NCBI GenBank assembly: GCA_958421035.1
Contig: CATZKS010000005.1
Coordinates: 1 to 32,994, forward strand
Direction: 5' to 3'
DNA from: an uncultured Collinsella sp.
Lineage (GTDB): Bacteria > Actinomycetota > Coriobacteriia > Coriobacteriales > Coriobacteriaceae
Length of the DNA stretch: 32,994 nt
The notes under the pieces were generated by a model. The model had not been told where the DNA came from, searched no databases, and saw nothing but the letters and a program-made list of their open reading frames with translations. The position numbers and the translations under genes were made by a program. Positions 7,533 to 14,817 of this stretch are shown in pieces (position 1 is the stretch's first letter; every line of letters starts with the position of its first letter).

Positions 7533-8647
7533 ATATCGGACATGCACGCCGCAAGATTACCCCGCAAGGCGACATCTATCTAATCGGATACCGTAACCTC
7601 CCCAACCGTCTGGAGCCTGCGACAGGCGTCCATGACGACGTCTTCGCCAACGCGATTCTTTTCCAACAGGACGACCGCGAAGTTTTTCTCTTCAACGCCG
7701 ATGTTCTCGAGTTTGAGGAGAGCATGGCCGAGGAGGTTAAGACGCTGCTCGCCGAGCGCTACGGAATCGACCGTGACTGCGTTCTGCTCTCCGCGACGCA
7801 CGACCACACTTCGATCGTCGCCTACCATCGCAGCTGGTGGACGGGAAAATTCAACGAGGACTACTATCGCTGGTTCCTCGATACCATCTGTCAATGCTTC
7901 GAAGAGTGCCGCGCCAACGCGCGACCTGCGACCTGTCGCATGGGCAAAAAAGTCATCACCGGTTTCTACGACAACCGCATCATTCCCGGTGAGCTTGCCG
8001 ACAATGAGGTTATCGTGGTGTCGTTCTTCGATACCGAAGGCAAGCCATTTGCGGGCTTTGTGAACTGGGCGGTGCATTCCGCTTGCGTCGGACCCGACTG
8101 CACAGAGCTCACGAGCGAACTCGCCGGTCTTACCGGCAAAAAGCTCGCTCAGAGTCTTGGTTACTATCCGGCCATGGTCGTCGGTGCTGCTGGCGACTGT
8201 AGCGACCGCAATTTTCGCCAGGGACGCGGCATTCCCGAGGTTGAGCGTGTTTCGACCGGTCTTGCCGAGGCGATTTCCCAGATCAAGCTCGATTGCGAGG
8301 TCGTTCTTGACCGCATCGAGCCTCAGACGTTCTATCACACCGTTGCCCGTGACGACTTTTCACTCACGCTTAAGTGTGCCGTCATCAGTCTGGGCGGCTT
8401 GCATTTCTTTGTGTTCCCGAGTGAACTCGGCAGCGACCTGGGCATTCGCATGAAGCGCGAATGTCCGGTCGAGGGAATAGTCTGCGGTTACACCAACGGC
8501 TATTTTGAGTATTTCCTTCCGGCGCGCGAGTACGGCCTCTCCTTTGAGACCGAGCGTACTCAGATTCCCCAGGGCGAACCGGAACGTCTGTGTGACAAGT
8601 TCTGCCAGACGACGAGACTTCTCGGCGCAGCAGATTCGCGTCTGTAG
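7529..8647 (+). CDS. Neutral/alkaline ceramidase-fold hydrolase, paralogue 2
   Basis: The protein is 372 residues and starts with GHARRKITPQGDIYLIGY, typical of the ceramidase N-terminus (ITP followed by LxGY). It has the zinc-site candidates SATHDHT and NWAVHSACVG, then GAAGDCSDRNFR and the C-terminal CGYTNGYFEYFLPAREY that parallels the family's GY(A/T)N-Y-GY block. These residues make it the likelier active member of the pair. Known bacterial ceramidases cleave N-acyl sphingosine. The missing signal peptide and the adjacent PTS gene argue that this one acts in the cytoplasm on an imported, phosphorylated amide or glycoside, which is inference. It overlaps the previous gene by 4 nt. Confidence 0.72.
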   Translation: MNIGHARRKITPQGDIYLIGYRNLPNRLEPATGVHDDVFANAILFQQDDREVFLFNADVLEFEESMAEEVKTLLAERYGIDRDCVLLSATHDHTSIVAYHRSWWTGKFNEDYYRWFLDTICQCFEECRANARPATCRMGKKVITGFYDNRIIPGELADNEVIVVSFFDTEGKPFAGFVNWAVHSACVGPDCTELTSELAGLTGKKLAQSLGYYPAMVVGAAGDCSDRNFRQGRGIPEVERVSTGLAEAISQIKLDCEVVLDRIEPQTFYHTVARDDFSLTLKCAVISLGGLHFFVFPSELGSDLGIRMKRECPVEGIVCGYTNGYFEYFLPAREYGLSFETERTQIPQGEPERLCDKFCQTTRLLGAADSRL

Positions 8648-8665
8648 GCCTGATTGCGTGATATG

Positions 8666-8685
8666 GGCCAATGAGGCTCATTGCC
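8666..8685. other. Dyad in the gap before the PTS gene
   Basis: CAATGAG and CTCATTG meet around a single base, with GG/CC outside, forming a compact dyad 18 bp after the hydrolase stop. No T-run follows. It could be an intercistronic processing or stabilising hairpin in the operon mRNA. Confidence 0.25.
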
Positions 8686-8840
8686 ATGTGATCGGCATCT
8701 TCCATCTTCTCTGCCGCTCCCCATCCCGGGCGTACGTGCGTCCGCGGATTTCAAAGGGGGAAGCGGGTTCCTTGCCCTCCCACGTCGACTACGGAGGCAT
8801 GAAATCGATGCTATACCCCGCTCAGAAAAAGGAGAATTCC

Positions 8841-10283
8841 ATGAAATACCAGAAGCTTTGCGATGAAATCATCACAAAGGTCGGTGGTCGAGACAATGTG
8901 TTAGACGTGAGCCACTGCATTACGCGTCTCCGCTTCCACCTCAAGGATGAATCGCTCGCCCAGACCAATGAGCTTAAGGCGACGAAGGGCGTCGTTGACG
9001 TCATCCAGACCGGCGGACAGTATCAGGTCGTGATTGGTGCCACTGTCGAGGCCGTCTACAACGACCTCGTTCAGATTGGCGGGTTCGACTCCAAACCCGC
9101 GCTCGATATCGATGAAGGCGACGACGTCAAAAAGAGCGATCCATTCTCGCGTCTGCTTGCCATCATCTCCGAGATTCTGCAACCGGTTCTTGGCGTGCTT
9201 ATGGCCGGTGGCTTTATCAAGTCGATGCTCGCGCTCTGCACGGTTGCCGGTTGGCTTGCCAAGGACAGCAATACGTATGTGACGCTCTCGGCAATCGGAG
9301 ATTCGGTCTTCTATTACTTTCCGCTAATCATTGGCTGGACGTCGGCCAAGAAGTTCGGACTTAAGCCCGTTATGGGAATGGCGCTCGGCGGTATCCTCGT
9401 CTACCCGACGCTCGTTGCCCTTATGGGCGGAGATCCGCTCTACACGCTCGGCGCCGGTACGGTCTTCGAGTCCAATGTCTACGGTGATATTTTTAGCATC
9501 CCGCTGATCATGCAGAATTACTCATCGACGATTCTGCCTGCGATCTTTATCGTCTGGATTGCCTCCAAGGTGCACAAAGCCCTTTCTAACGCGCTGCCCG
9601 CGCTTGTGAGCTCGTTCTTCTCCAACATCCTGACGCTCCTCATTTGCGGCATCCTTGGCCTACTTGTGGTCGGTCCGGTCATGACGGTCCTCTCCAACAT
9701 CGTTGCCCAGATCATCTTGATGCTCATCAACTTCCAGCCCGCCATCGCCGGCTTCGTCATCGGCACGTTCTGGAGCCTGCTCGTCATGTTCGGCCTGCAC
9801 TGGGGTATCATCCCGCTGTGGTTCCTCGATGTCGCAACCTACGGCTATGACCTCATTAATCCGCTCGTGTATGCAGGCGGTTGTGCCATCGCCGGTGCTG
9901 TGCTTGGCATGATCATCCGAACCAAGGATTCCGAGGAAAATGCTGCCGTCAACATTCCCGCCCTTGTCTCTTCGATTTTCGGTGTCAACGAGCCTGCGCT
10001 TTACGCCATCTTGCTGCCGCGTAAGCGCCTTATGTGGGCAACCTTTATTTCCGCTGGTGTAGGCGGCGCCATCGCCGGCCTCATGGGTGCCAAACTCTAT
10101 GCCTTCGGTGCCTCCGGCCCGCTCGGTTTTCCGAGCTTTATTAACCCTGCCGGCATCGACATGGGCTTTATCGGCCTTGTCATCTCCGGTGTGGTCGCTT
10201 TCGTTCTGGCTCTTGTCGCCGCTATGGTGATCGGTACCAGGAAGGACGAGGGCGGTAAGGCGCTCAACATCTCGGTGGACTAG
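8841..10283 (+). CDS. PTS transporter subunit EIIBC, glucose/beta-glucoside family
   Basis: This is a membrane permease that imports and phosphorylates a sugar using the phosphotransferase chain. Residues 1-80 are an EIIB domain with the phospho-cysteine C26 in DVSHCITRLRFHL. From about 95 to 470 follows an EIIC domain (ILQPVLGVLMAGGFIKSML, YYFPLIIGWTSAKKFG, FGVNEPALYAILLP). No EIIA domain is attached, so a separate EIIA must serve it. AAGGAG lies 6 nt before the ATG at 8841. Two in-frame upstream ATGs (8799, 8808) exist, but their GGAGG is only 1 nt from the first ATG. The gene is fourth in the hydrolase operon, after a 193-bp gap, and ends at a strong terminator. Closest characterised relatives carry sucrose, trehalose, N-acetylmuramate or beta-glucosides. 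The substrate cannot be assigned. Confidence 0.9.
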   Translation: MKYQKLCDEIITKVGGRDNVLDVSHCITRLRFHLKDESLAQTNELKATKGVVDVIQTGGQYQVVIGATVEAVYNDLVQIGGFDSKPALDIDEGDDVKKSDPFSRLLAIISEILQPVLGVLMAGGFIKSMLALCTVAGWLAKDSNTYVTLSAIGDSVFYYFPLIIGWTSAKKFGLKPVMGMALGGILVYPTLVALMGGDPLYTLGAGTVFESNVYGDIFSIPLIMQNYSSTILPAIFIVWIASKVHKALSNALPALVSSFFSNILTLLICGILGLLVVGPVMTVLSNIVAQIILMLINFQPAIAGFVIGTFWSLLVMFGLHWGIIPLWFLDVATYGYDLINPLVYAGGCAIAGAVLGMIIRTKDSEENAAVNIPALVSSIFGVNEPALYAILLPRKRLMWATFISAGVGGAIAGLMGAKLYAFGASGPLGFPSFINPAGIDMGFIGLVISGVVAFVLALVAAMVIGTRKDEGGKALNISVD

Positions 10284-10303
10284 TTTGTCTGCGCACTTTA
10301 ACT

Positions 10304-10351
10304 AAATATGCCTCGGACGGCGACGTGCCGCCCGAGGCATATTTGTGTTTT
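10304..10351. terminator. Terminator between convergent PTS and LysR genes
   Basis: The perfect 13-bp stem AAATATGCCTCGG (10304-10316) with CCGAGGCATATTT (10332-10344) has an inner CGGC/GCCG extension, then TGTGTTTT on the plus side. AT-rich ends on both sides could make it work in both directions. Confidence 0.8.
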
Positions 10352-10406
10352 GTGCCGTTGTCAGCGTGTTTGCGGACACAAGTCTGCGGTTGTGGAGCAG
10401 CAGGGA

Positions 10407-11330
10407 TTATGACGGTCGTGCCGCGGTGGAAGACGTACGGTTGCCCTGCAGGAGCTGACGGTAGGGGAGGAAGCCGATGAACGAGACGACCGCCTGCGAG
10501 TGCGCGGCGTTTCGCTTGAGGTAGAGCCTGACCTCGGAGGTCGTCGCGGGCTCGAGCGGCACCAGGGCTACCTTTCCGCTGGCGAGCGATTCCGCCGGCT
10601 TGCGCATGAGGAATGAGACGCCGGCGCCGCGTGCGACAAGAGAGATGATGTTCTCGGCTCGTTTGCCGGTGAATGTAACACGTGGGCCAAATCCAGCTTC
10701 GCGACAAAGGGAAAGGACGAGCTCGCTTACGAACGAGCCTTGGGGAAGCATGAGGAAATTCTCGTCGATAAGGTCGTCTATCTCGACGGTGTCACGTTCG
10801 GCGAGCGGATGGTCGAGTGGAAGGACGGCCACGAGCCGGTCGGTCGTAAAGGGAATCTTTTTGAACTCCGGCTCGATGGCGCCGCCGTCACGGATGAAGG
10901 CCAGGTCAATGTCCTCGTGCAGGAGCATGCGCTTGAGTGTGTCGCCCTCGCCCTCGATGAGCTCAACAGAATATGAGGGGTTCGCCTGCTGAAAATCGAT
11001 GACGGCGTCCGTGATCCCATAAGGGGCCATAATGGGGATAGAACCGACGGTGAGGTGCTCGAGCGGCTCACCTGCGCCTATTTGAATGGCGGCAAGATAG
11101 CGGTGCTGAAGCGTCGCAATTTTTTGCGCATAGGGGAGGAGCGCTTCACCTTGCGCGGTGAGTGTTACGTGGCGCTGGCTTCGATCGATGAGCTTGCAGC
11201 CGAGTTCGTGCTCCATTGCCATGATGTGCTTGGAGAGGGTTGATTGCGACATGAAAAGCAGTTCCGCCGCATCAAGAAACGTGCGTGACTGCGCTAAGAT
11301 GGCGAATTCGCCAAAGCGGCTGATATCCAT
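10407..11330 (-). CDS. LysR-family transcriptional regulator, likely for the hydrolase/PTS operon
   Basis: The protein is 307 residues. The winged helix-turn-helix at residues 1-60 reads TFLDAAELLFMSQSTLSKHIMAMEHELG, followed by a LysR substrate-binding domain starting near residue 90 (LTVGSIPIMAPYGITDAVIDFQ) and the typical DLAFIRDGG and GAGVSFLMRKP segments. GGAGG lies 7 nt before the ATG. The gene is convergent with the PTS gene and separated from it by a terminator. The operon promoter 5 kb away carries a LysR-type dyad at the expected position, so this is the nearest candidate activator. The gene also starts 36 bp after the deformylase stop on the same strand, so read-through from there is possible. 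Confidence 0.88.
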   Translation of the reverse strand: MDISRFGEFAILAQSRTFLDAAELLFMSQSTLSKHIMAMEHELGCKLIDRSQRHVTLTAQGEALLPYAQKIATLQHRYLAAIQIGAGEPLEHLTVGSIPIMAPYGITDAVIDFQQANPSYSVELIEGEGDTLKRMLLHEDIDLAFIRDGGAIEPEFKKIPFTTDRLVAVLPLDHPLAERDTVEIDDLIDENFLMLPQGSFVSELVLSLCREAGFGPRVTFTGKRAENIISLVARGAGVSFLMRKPAESLASGKVALVPLEPATTSEVRLYLKRNAAHSQAVVSFIGFLPYRQLLQGNRTSSTAARPS

Positions 11331-11366
11331 AGGGAGGCCTCCGGTACCCTCATTTTGGCAGGTGGC

Positions 11367-11777
11367 CTAAACCACGACGCCATTGCAGTGGTCGATTTCG
11401 TGCTGGATGATCTCGGCGGTGTAGCCCGAGAAGTTTTTGATGCGGTGGACGAAGTTCTCGTCCAAATACTCAACCTTAATGCGGCGATAGCGGGTACAGG
11501 GACGCTCGCCGATCAGCGAGAGACATCCTTCGCTCGTCTGATAGGCATTGACCTGCTCAAGAATTTGAGGGTTGTACATCAGGAGTGTCCTGTTGCCGTC
11601 CTTTACGCAGATGATGCGTTTGCGCACGCCGATCATGTTGGCGGCGAGGCCCACGCACTCGCGCTCATGCTCGTGGAGCGTATCCAGGAGATCCTGCCCG
11701 GTCGCGGCATCGTCGGGTCCCGCGTCTTCGGAAGGCAGACGCAAAAAGAACTCGGATTTCATGATGGGCTTAATCAT
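11367..11777 (-). CDS. def: Short peptide-deformylase family protein with variant motif 1
   Basis: The protein is 136 residues, shorter than the usual 150-190. Deformylases remove the formyl group from nascent N-terminal methionine using a metal held by Cys and two His. All three are present: EGCLSL (C85) and HEIDH (H126, E127, H130). Motif 1, normally GxGLAAxQxG, reads VGLAANMIG, so the conserved Gln is Met48. The protein ends just after motif 3 (CNGVVV) and lacks the C-terminal helix or strand of type 1/2 enzymes. The ATG at 11777 is chosen because GAGGAG sits 6 nt upstream, although the frame stays open further 5'. This short N-M-I-G subtype is familiar from anaerobic Gram-positives. Whether it is a true deformylase is uncertain. 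Confidence 0.78.
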   Translation of the reverse strand: MIKPIMKSEFFLRLPSEDAGPDDAATGQDLLDTLHEHERECVGLAANMIGVRKRIICVKDGNRTLLMYNPQILEQVNAYQTSEGCLSLIGERPCTRYRRIKVEYLDENFVHRIKNFSGYTAEIIQHEIDHCNGVVV

Positions 11778-11907
11778 GGCGGGCTCCTCATGTCTTATGC
11801 TTTCGTGGACTTTTAATAATAGCGCGGAAGGAAAGCTGTGCGTCCGCGTTACAATCTTTCGACGTTGGACCATGTTGCCAGATTCGTCGTGTACGGCGTC
11901 TGGCGTA

Positions 11908-11936
11908 AGTCTAGGGCTCATTTTTCGCCCTGGACT
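11908..11936 (+). other. Hairpin in the leader of the efflux-pump gene
   Basis: The 10-bp stem AGTCTAGGGC (11908-11917) with GCCCTGGACT (11927-11936), one G-U pair and a T-rich 9-nt loop, lies 46 bp before the start. It is not followed by a T-run, so a leader structure is more likely than a terminator. Confidence 0.3.
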
Positions 11937-11982
11937 GTTCCTCTGGGGCGATGCGACTGTCGTTCCAAGAGGAAGGAAATGC

Positions 11983-13398
11983 ATGGGGAGCAAATCTCAG
12001 CAACAAGTTCAAGTAGCGCCATCGGCCACTGCGGCGATTCTCGTCGTAATGTATATTGCAGCCTTTGTTGCCGCGTTTAACGAGAACATCATTAACGTGG
12101 CGTTGCACGACATTATGGCGGCCTTTTCGGTGAGTGCCACCACGGCGCAGTGGCTCGTTTCGGGCTACATGATCGTGACGTCGATCTTTACGGCCATCAT
12201 GGCCTTCCTGTCCGGCCGTTTCTCGACGCGCAAGCTGCTGTTTTTCGCATGCGGATGCATGGTCGCCGGCGAAGTCCTGTGCCTGTTCGCTCCGTCATTT
12301 AGCGTTTTGCTGCCAAGCCGTATTTTGCAGGCTGCGGGATCGGGCATCTTGTTCCCGCTCATGATGAACGTGGTGCTGTCTTGCGCTCCGCGCGAGAAGC
12401 TCGGTCTCTATCTGAGCCTGGGCGGAGCCTGCATTACGCTGGGGCCGGCGTTTGGACCTGTGATCAGCGGTCTTATGTGCACGTTGTTTGGCTGGAGGGC
12501 GGTGTTCGTAGTGCCGCTGGTGGGCGGCATTGTGGTCGCTGCGGCGGGCGTAAAGCTTGTTCAGAATGTCGGAGAGCGTTCGAACGCCACGCTTGATATT
12601 CTGTCGGTTGTTTTGCTCGCCGCCGGTATTACGGCATTTGTGTATTCCGTAGGCGAGTTCTCGACCAATCTGATTGCCGGTATCGTGACGCTTTTCGCTG
12701 CCGTTGTGCTGCTCGGCCTGTTTGCGGCCCGCCAGCTCAAGCTCGAGCATCCGGTGCTTAACGTGCGTCCCATGGCGAGCGTTCTTTTTTGGCCTGCGTG
12801 TCTGCTTGTGGTGGTGTCGATGATGACGACGTTCTCGATGAGCGTTTTGTTGCCGCTCTATTTTGAGGGCGCATACGGCATGACCGCACTTATTGCGGGC
12901 TTGCTCATTTTGCCGGCGATTGCCTGCAACGCCGTGACCTCGATTGTGGGCGGACGCGTGATGGACGCCCGTGGCGCATGGCCGCTGCTGCCGATCGGCT
13001 TTGCCCTGATTGCCGTGGGGCAGACTGCCATCTCGATGACGGCGGCAAGCATGAACATCGGCGTCGTCGTGGCACTGACCGTTGTGGTGTATGCCGGAGT
13101 CGGTTTGGTGCTGAGCCCCTCGCAAACGGCCGGCTTGGAGACGCTGCCTGCCGCTGAACATCCTCACGGAACGGCATTGCTTAACACGTGGAACATGATT
13201 GCCGCATCGTTTGGCCCGTCGCTGTTTATCGGCCTGCTCTCGAGTTCTGCGGCGACTGCCGGCGCGGCTGGCGCTGCGACCGACGTTGCCCAGGCGATTG
13301 GATTTGCAACTGCCGTGCGTGTGGCGGCTGTGATTGCCGTGGTCGGGTTCGCGACGTCGCTGGTGTACGCTCGTCGCGAGTCGCACATGTCGCATTAA
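11983..13398 (+). CDS. MFS transporter, DHA2-type multidrug efflux family
   Basis: The protein is 471 residues and very hydrophobic, consistent with 12-14 helices. Helix 1 carries FNENIINVALHDI, the variant of the DHA2 motif LDxTIVNVALP. AQWLVSGYMIVTSI and the loop SGRFSTRKLLFFAC (motif A, G-R-x-x-x-R/K) follow, then SRILQAAGSGILFPLMMNVVL and GACITLGPAFGPVISG (motif C, the antiporter motif). These features indicate a proton-driven drug exporter. The ATG at 11983 is preceded by AGGAAGGA and begins a short polar Gln-rich N-terminus before helix 1. Upstream in-frame ATGs have no ribosome site and overlap the divergent deformylase. No regulator gene adjoins it. Confidence 0.88.
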   Translation: MGSKSQQQVQVAPSATAAILVVMYIAAFVAAFNENIINVALHDIMAAFSVSATTAQWLVSGYMIVTSIFTAIMAFLSGRFSTRKLLFFACGCMVAGEVLCLFAPSFSVLLPSRILQAAGSGILFPLMMNVVLSCAPREKLGLYLSLGGACITLGPAFGPVISGLMCTLFGWRAVFVVPLVGGIVVAAAGVKLVQNVGERSNATLDILSVVLLAAGITAFVYSVGEFSTNLIAGIVTLFAAVVLLGLFAARQLKLEHPVLNVRPMASVLFWPACLLVVVSMMTTFSMSVLLPLYFEGAYGMTALIAGLLILPAIACNAVTSIVGGRVMDARGAWPLLPIGFALIAVGQTAISMTAASMNIGVVVALTVVVYAGVGLVLSPSQTAGLETLPAAEHPHGTALLNTWNMIAASFGPSLFIGLLSSSAATAGAAGAATDVAQAIGFATAVRVAAVIAVVGFATSLVYARRESHMSH

Positions 13399-13502
13399 TG
13401 TGTGCACATAGATTCTGCAGCTAGATTGGATGGCGACACCATAAACTAATGGACGTTTTGCCGAGAGGCATGAATGTTTAAAGCGCAAAGAGTGCGCGAC
13501 GG

Positions 13503-13537
13503 GCCCCGCGAATGGGGCGATGATGCCCGAGAGGGCC
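13503..13537 (+). other. GC-rich leader with mutually exclusive hairpins before the RGG-protein gene
   Basis: Three pairings share bases: GCCCC 13503-13507 with GGGGC 13514-13518, GGGC 13515-13518 with GCCC 13525-13528, and GGCCC 13502-13506 with GGGCC 13533-13537. They end 2 nt before the AAGGAG region. Alternative folding could affect translation. Confidence 0.3.
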
Positions 13538-13550
13538 AAGAAGGAGTCTC

Positions 13551-14462
13551 ATGTCCGAGAACGAAGAGATCATGAACGAGACCGAGAACGAGACCATGGC
13601 TGCCGAGGTCGAGGCAGTCGAGACCGTGGAGACCGAAGCTGCCGAGGTTGAGGCTGCTGACGAGGTTTCCGCCGAGGAGGAGGCCGAGGTTGTCGAGGCC
13701 GCCGTTGATTACGATGACGAAGAGCTGATGGACAAGATGCAGAAGGCCGCCCGTCTGCTGCGTAGCCGTCGCTTTGCTATTTCCAAGGAGGAGGAGGCCA
13801 AGGCCGAGCGCATGGCGAACATCGAGCGCGCCATCAAGCTCCTTGACCTCAAGCCCAAGATGGAGCAGAAGGAAATGTCCGACCTGCTGGGCATGCGCCT
13901 TCGTGAGCTCGATGGCCTGATGGCCGAGGCCGAGGCTGCCGATCTGGTCGGCCGCATCGACGACGCCGAGGGCGATATGCGCAAGATTGTTGTCTTCGCC
14001 GCCGAGGATGCCGCTGAGGGCCTGGTCGAGCTTGCCAACAAGAAGGAGAAGCTCCTGCCCGAGCTTTCTTACGAGGAGGCCACCGAGCTGATGGCCGCTC
14101 TCGATAAGGTTATCGCTCCGCTCGTCGCCATGGGTCTGGACGAGGATCGCGGTCCTCGCGGCGGTCGTGACGATCGCGGTGGCCGAGGCGGCGACCGTGG
14201 CGGTCGCGGCGGCTTTGGCGATCGCGGTGGCCGTGGCGGTGACCGCGGCGGTCGCGGTGGCGATCGCGGTGGCCGTGGCGGCTTTGGTGACCGTGGCGGC
14301 GACCGTGGCGGTCGCGGCGGCTTTGGCGGCAACCGTGGTGGCTACGGCGATCGCGGTGGCAACCGTGGCGGCTTTGGCGGCAACCGTGGTAACGACCGTG
14401 GCGGTCGCGGTGTCGATCGTGGCGGCCGCAACGGCGGCGGCTTCCGCGGTAACCGTTTTTAG
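13551..14462 (+). CDS. Acidic / winged-helix / RGG-repeat protein
   Basis: The 303-residue protein has three parts. Residues 1-60 are strongly acidic and low-complexity (E, A, V). Residues about 60-198 resemble a MarR-type winged helix: ERAIKLLDLKPKMEQKEMSDLLGMRLRELDGLMAEAEAADLVGRI, a short wing around DDAEGDMRKIVVF, then a helical stretch to VIAPLVAMG. Residues about 200-303 are an Arg-Gly-Gly tail with about nineteen RGG triplets interspersed with D, N and F. RGG tails bind RNA and drive condensates in eukaryotes, and some bacterial helicases and cold-shock-like proteins have shorter ones. A role in RNA binding or nucleoprotein condensates is inference. AAGGAG precedes the ATG. The gene stands alone, with a structured leader and two hairpins after it. 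No signal peptide or membrane segment is present. Confidence 0.8.
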   Translation: MSENEEIMNETENETMAAEVEAVETVETEAAEVEAADEVSAEEEAEVVEAAVDYDDEELMDKMQKAARLLRSRRFAISKEEEAKAERMANIERAIKLLDLKPKMEQKEMSDLLGMRLRELDGLMAEAEAADLVGRIDDAEGDMRKIVVFAAEDAAEGLVELANKKEKLLPELSYEEATELMAALDKVIAPLVAMGLDEDRGPRGGRDDRGGRGGDRGGRGGFGDRGGRGGDRGGRGGDRGGRGGFGDRGGDRGGRGGFGGNRGGYGDRGGNRGGFGGNRGNDRGGRGVDRGGRNGGGFRGNRF

Positions 14463-14489
14463 TTACGGCGTTTTACCAAACGCCGTAAC
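14462..14489 (+). other. Perfect 12-bp hairpin directly after the RGG gene
   Basis: GTTACGGCGTTT (14462-14473), a 4-nt loop and AAACGCCGTAAC (14478-14489) begin at the stop codon. No T-run follows, so it may be a 3' stabiliser or pause site ahead of the true terminator. Confidence 0.5.
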
Positions 14490-14537
14490 GGGCCGACGCT
14501 GCGCGGGCCGCATTTGGACAATCTGACGTTCAACTTC

Positions 14538-14573
14538 AAGGGCGCGACCAGAAGGTCAGCGCCCTTTCGTTTC
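14538..14573 (+). terminator. Terminator of the RGG-protein gene
   Basis: The stem AAGGGCGC plus GACC pairs with GGTC plus GCGCCCTT, with one bulged A and an AGAA loop. It is followed by TTTCGTTT. Confidence 0.75.
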
Positions 14574-14653
14574 ACGTCACCTTGCCTCAAATGCGACCCG
14601 CTCGCTGTCCGTCCTCTGCCTGCGGCGTTGTCTTGCTCCGGATGCGGCAGTTA

Positions 14654-14713
14654 GGGACGTTCCTTTTCTGCCGGCAGCTTGGGACACTCCTTGTAGTCAT
14701 TGGGGACGTTCTT
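14654..14713. repeat. Three imperfect GGGACGTTCCTT repeats with a CTGCCGGCAG palindrome
   Basis: GGGACGTTCCTT (14654-14665), GGGACACTCCTT (14681-14692) and GGGACGTTCTT (14703-14713) are spaced 27 and 22 bp apart. The perfect palindrome CTGCCGGCAG (14668-14677) lies between the first two. TGTAGTC (14692-14698) and GACTACA (14718-14724) also form an inverted pair around the third copy. The arrangement resembles REP-type intergenic repeats. It occupies most of the gene-free stretch 14463-14817. Confidence 0.5.
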
Positions 14714-14731
14714 AAACGACTACATAGAACA

Positions 14732-14793
14732 AGAGTGGATGATCTCCCGGTTTGAGCCTGCATTCAAGCTCAAAGTGGGAGATCATCCACTCT
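14732..14793. repeat. 62-bp long palindrome downstream of pdxT
   Basis: Outer arms of 17 bp pair perfectly (14732-14748 with 14777-14793, beginning AGAGTGGATGATC). A 2x2 internal loop and inner 7-bp arms TTTGAGC/GCTCAAA follow, with a 10-nt loop. It sits 25 bp after the pdxT stop and may act as the end of the pdxS-pdxT transcript or be a mobile palindromic element beside the repeats at 14654-14713. Confidence 0.65.
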
Positions 14794-14817
14794 CGTTTCG
14801 TTTGTTGATTTCGATGC

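Noticed and set aside
12295..13539. 414-codon minus-strand frame opposite the efflux pump
   Set aside because: Arg/His/Gln-rich composition with no domain, opposite a clear MFS transporter.
14150..14450. Tandem-repeat DNA that could be taken for a CRISPR-like or satellite array
   Set aside because: Units are short, in-frame Arg-Gly-Gly codons without spacers.
14167..14526. Ala/Val-repeat frame overlapping the RGG tail
   Set aside because: It is the +1 reading of the same GGC/CGT tandem codons. The RGG frame continues from a well-initiated gene.
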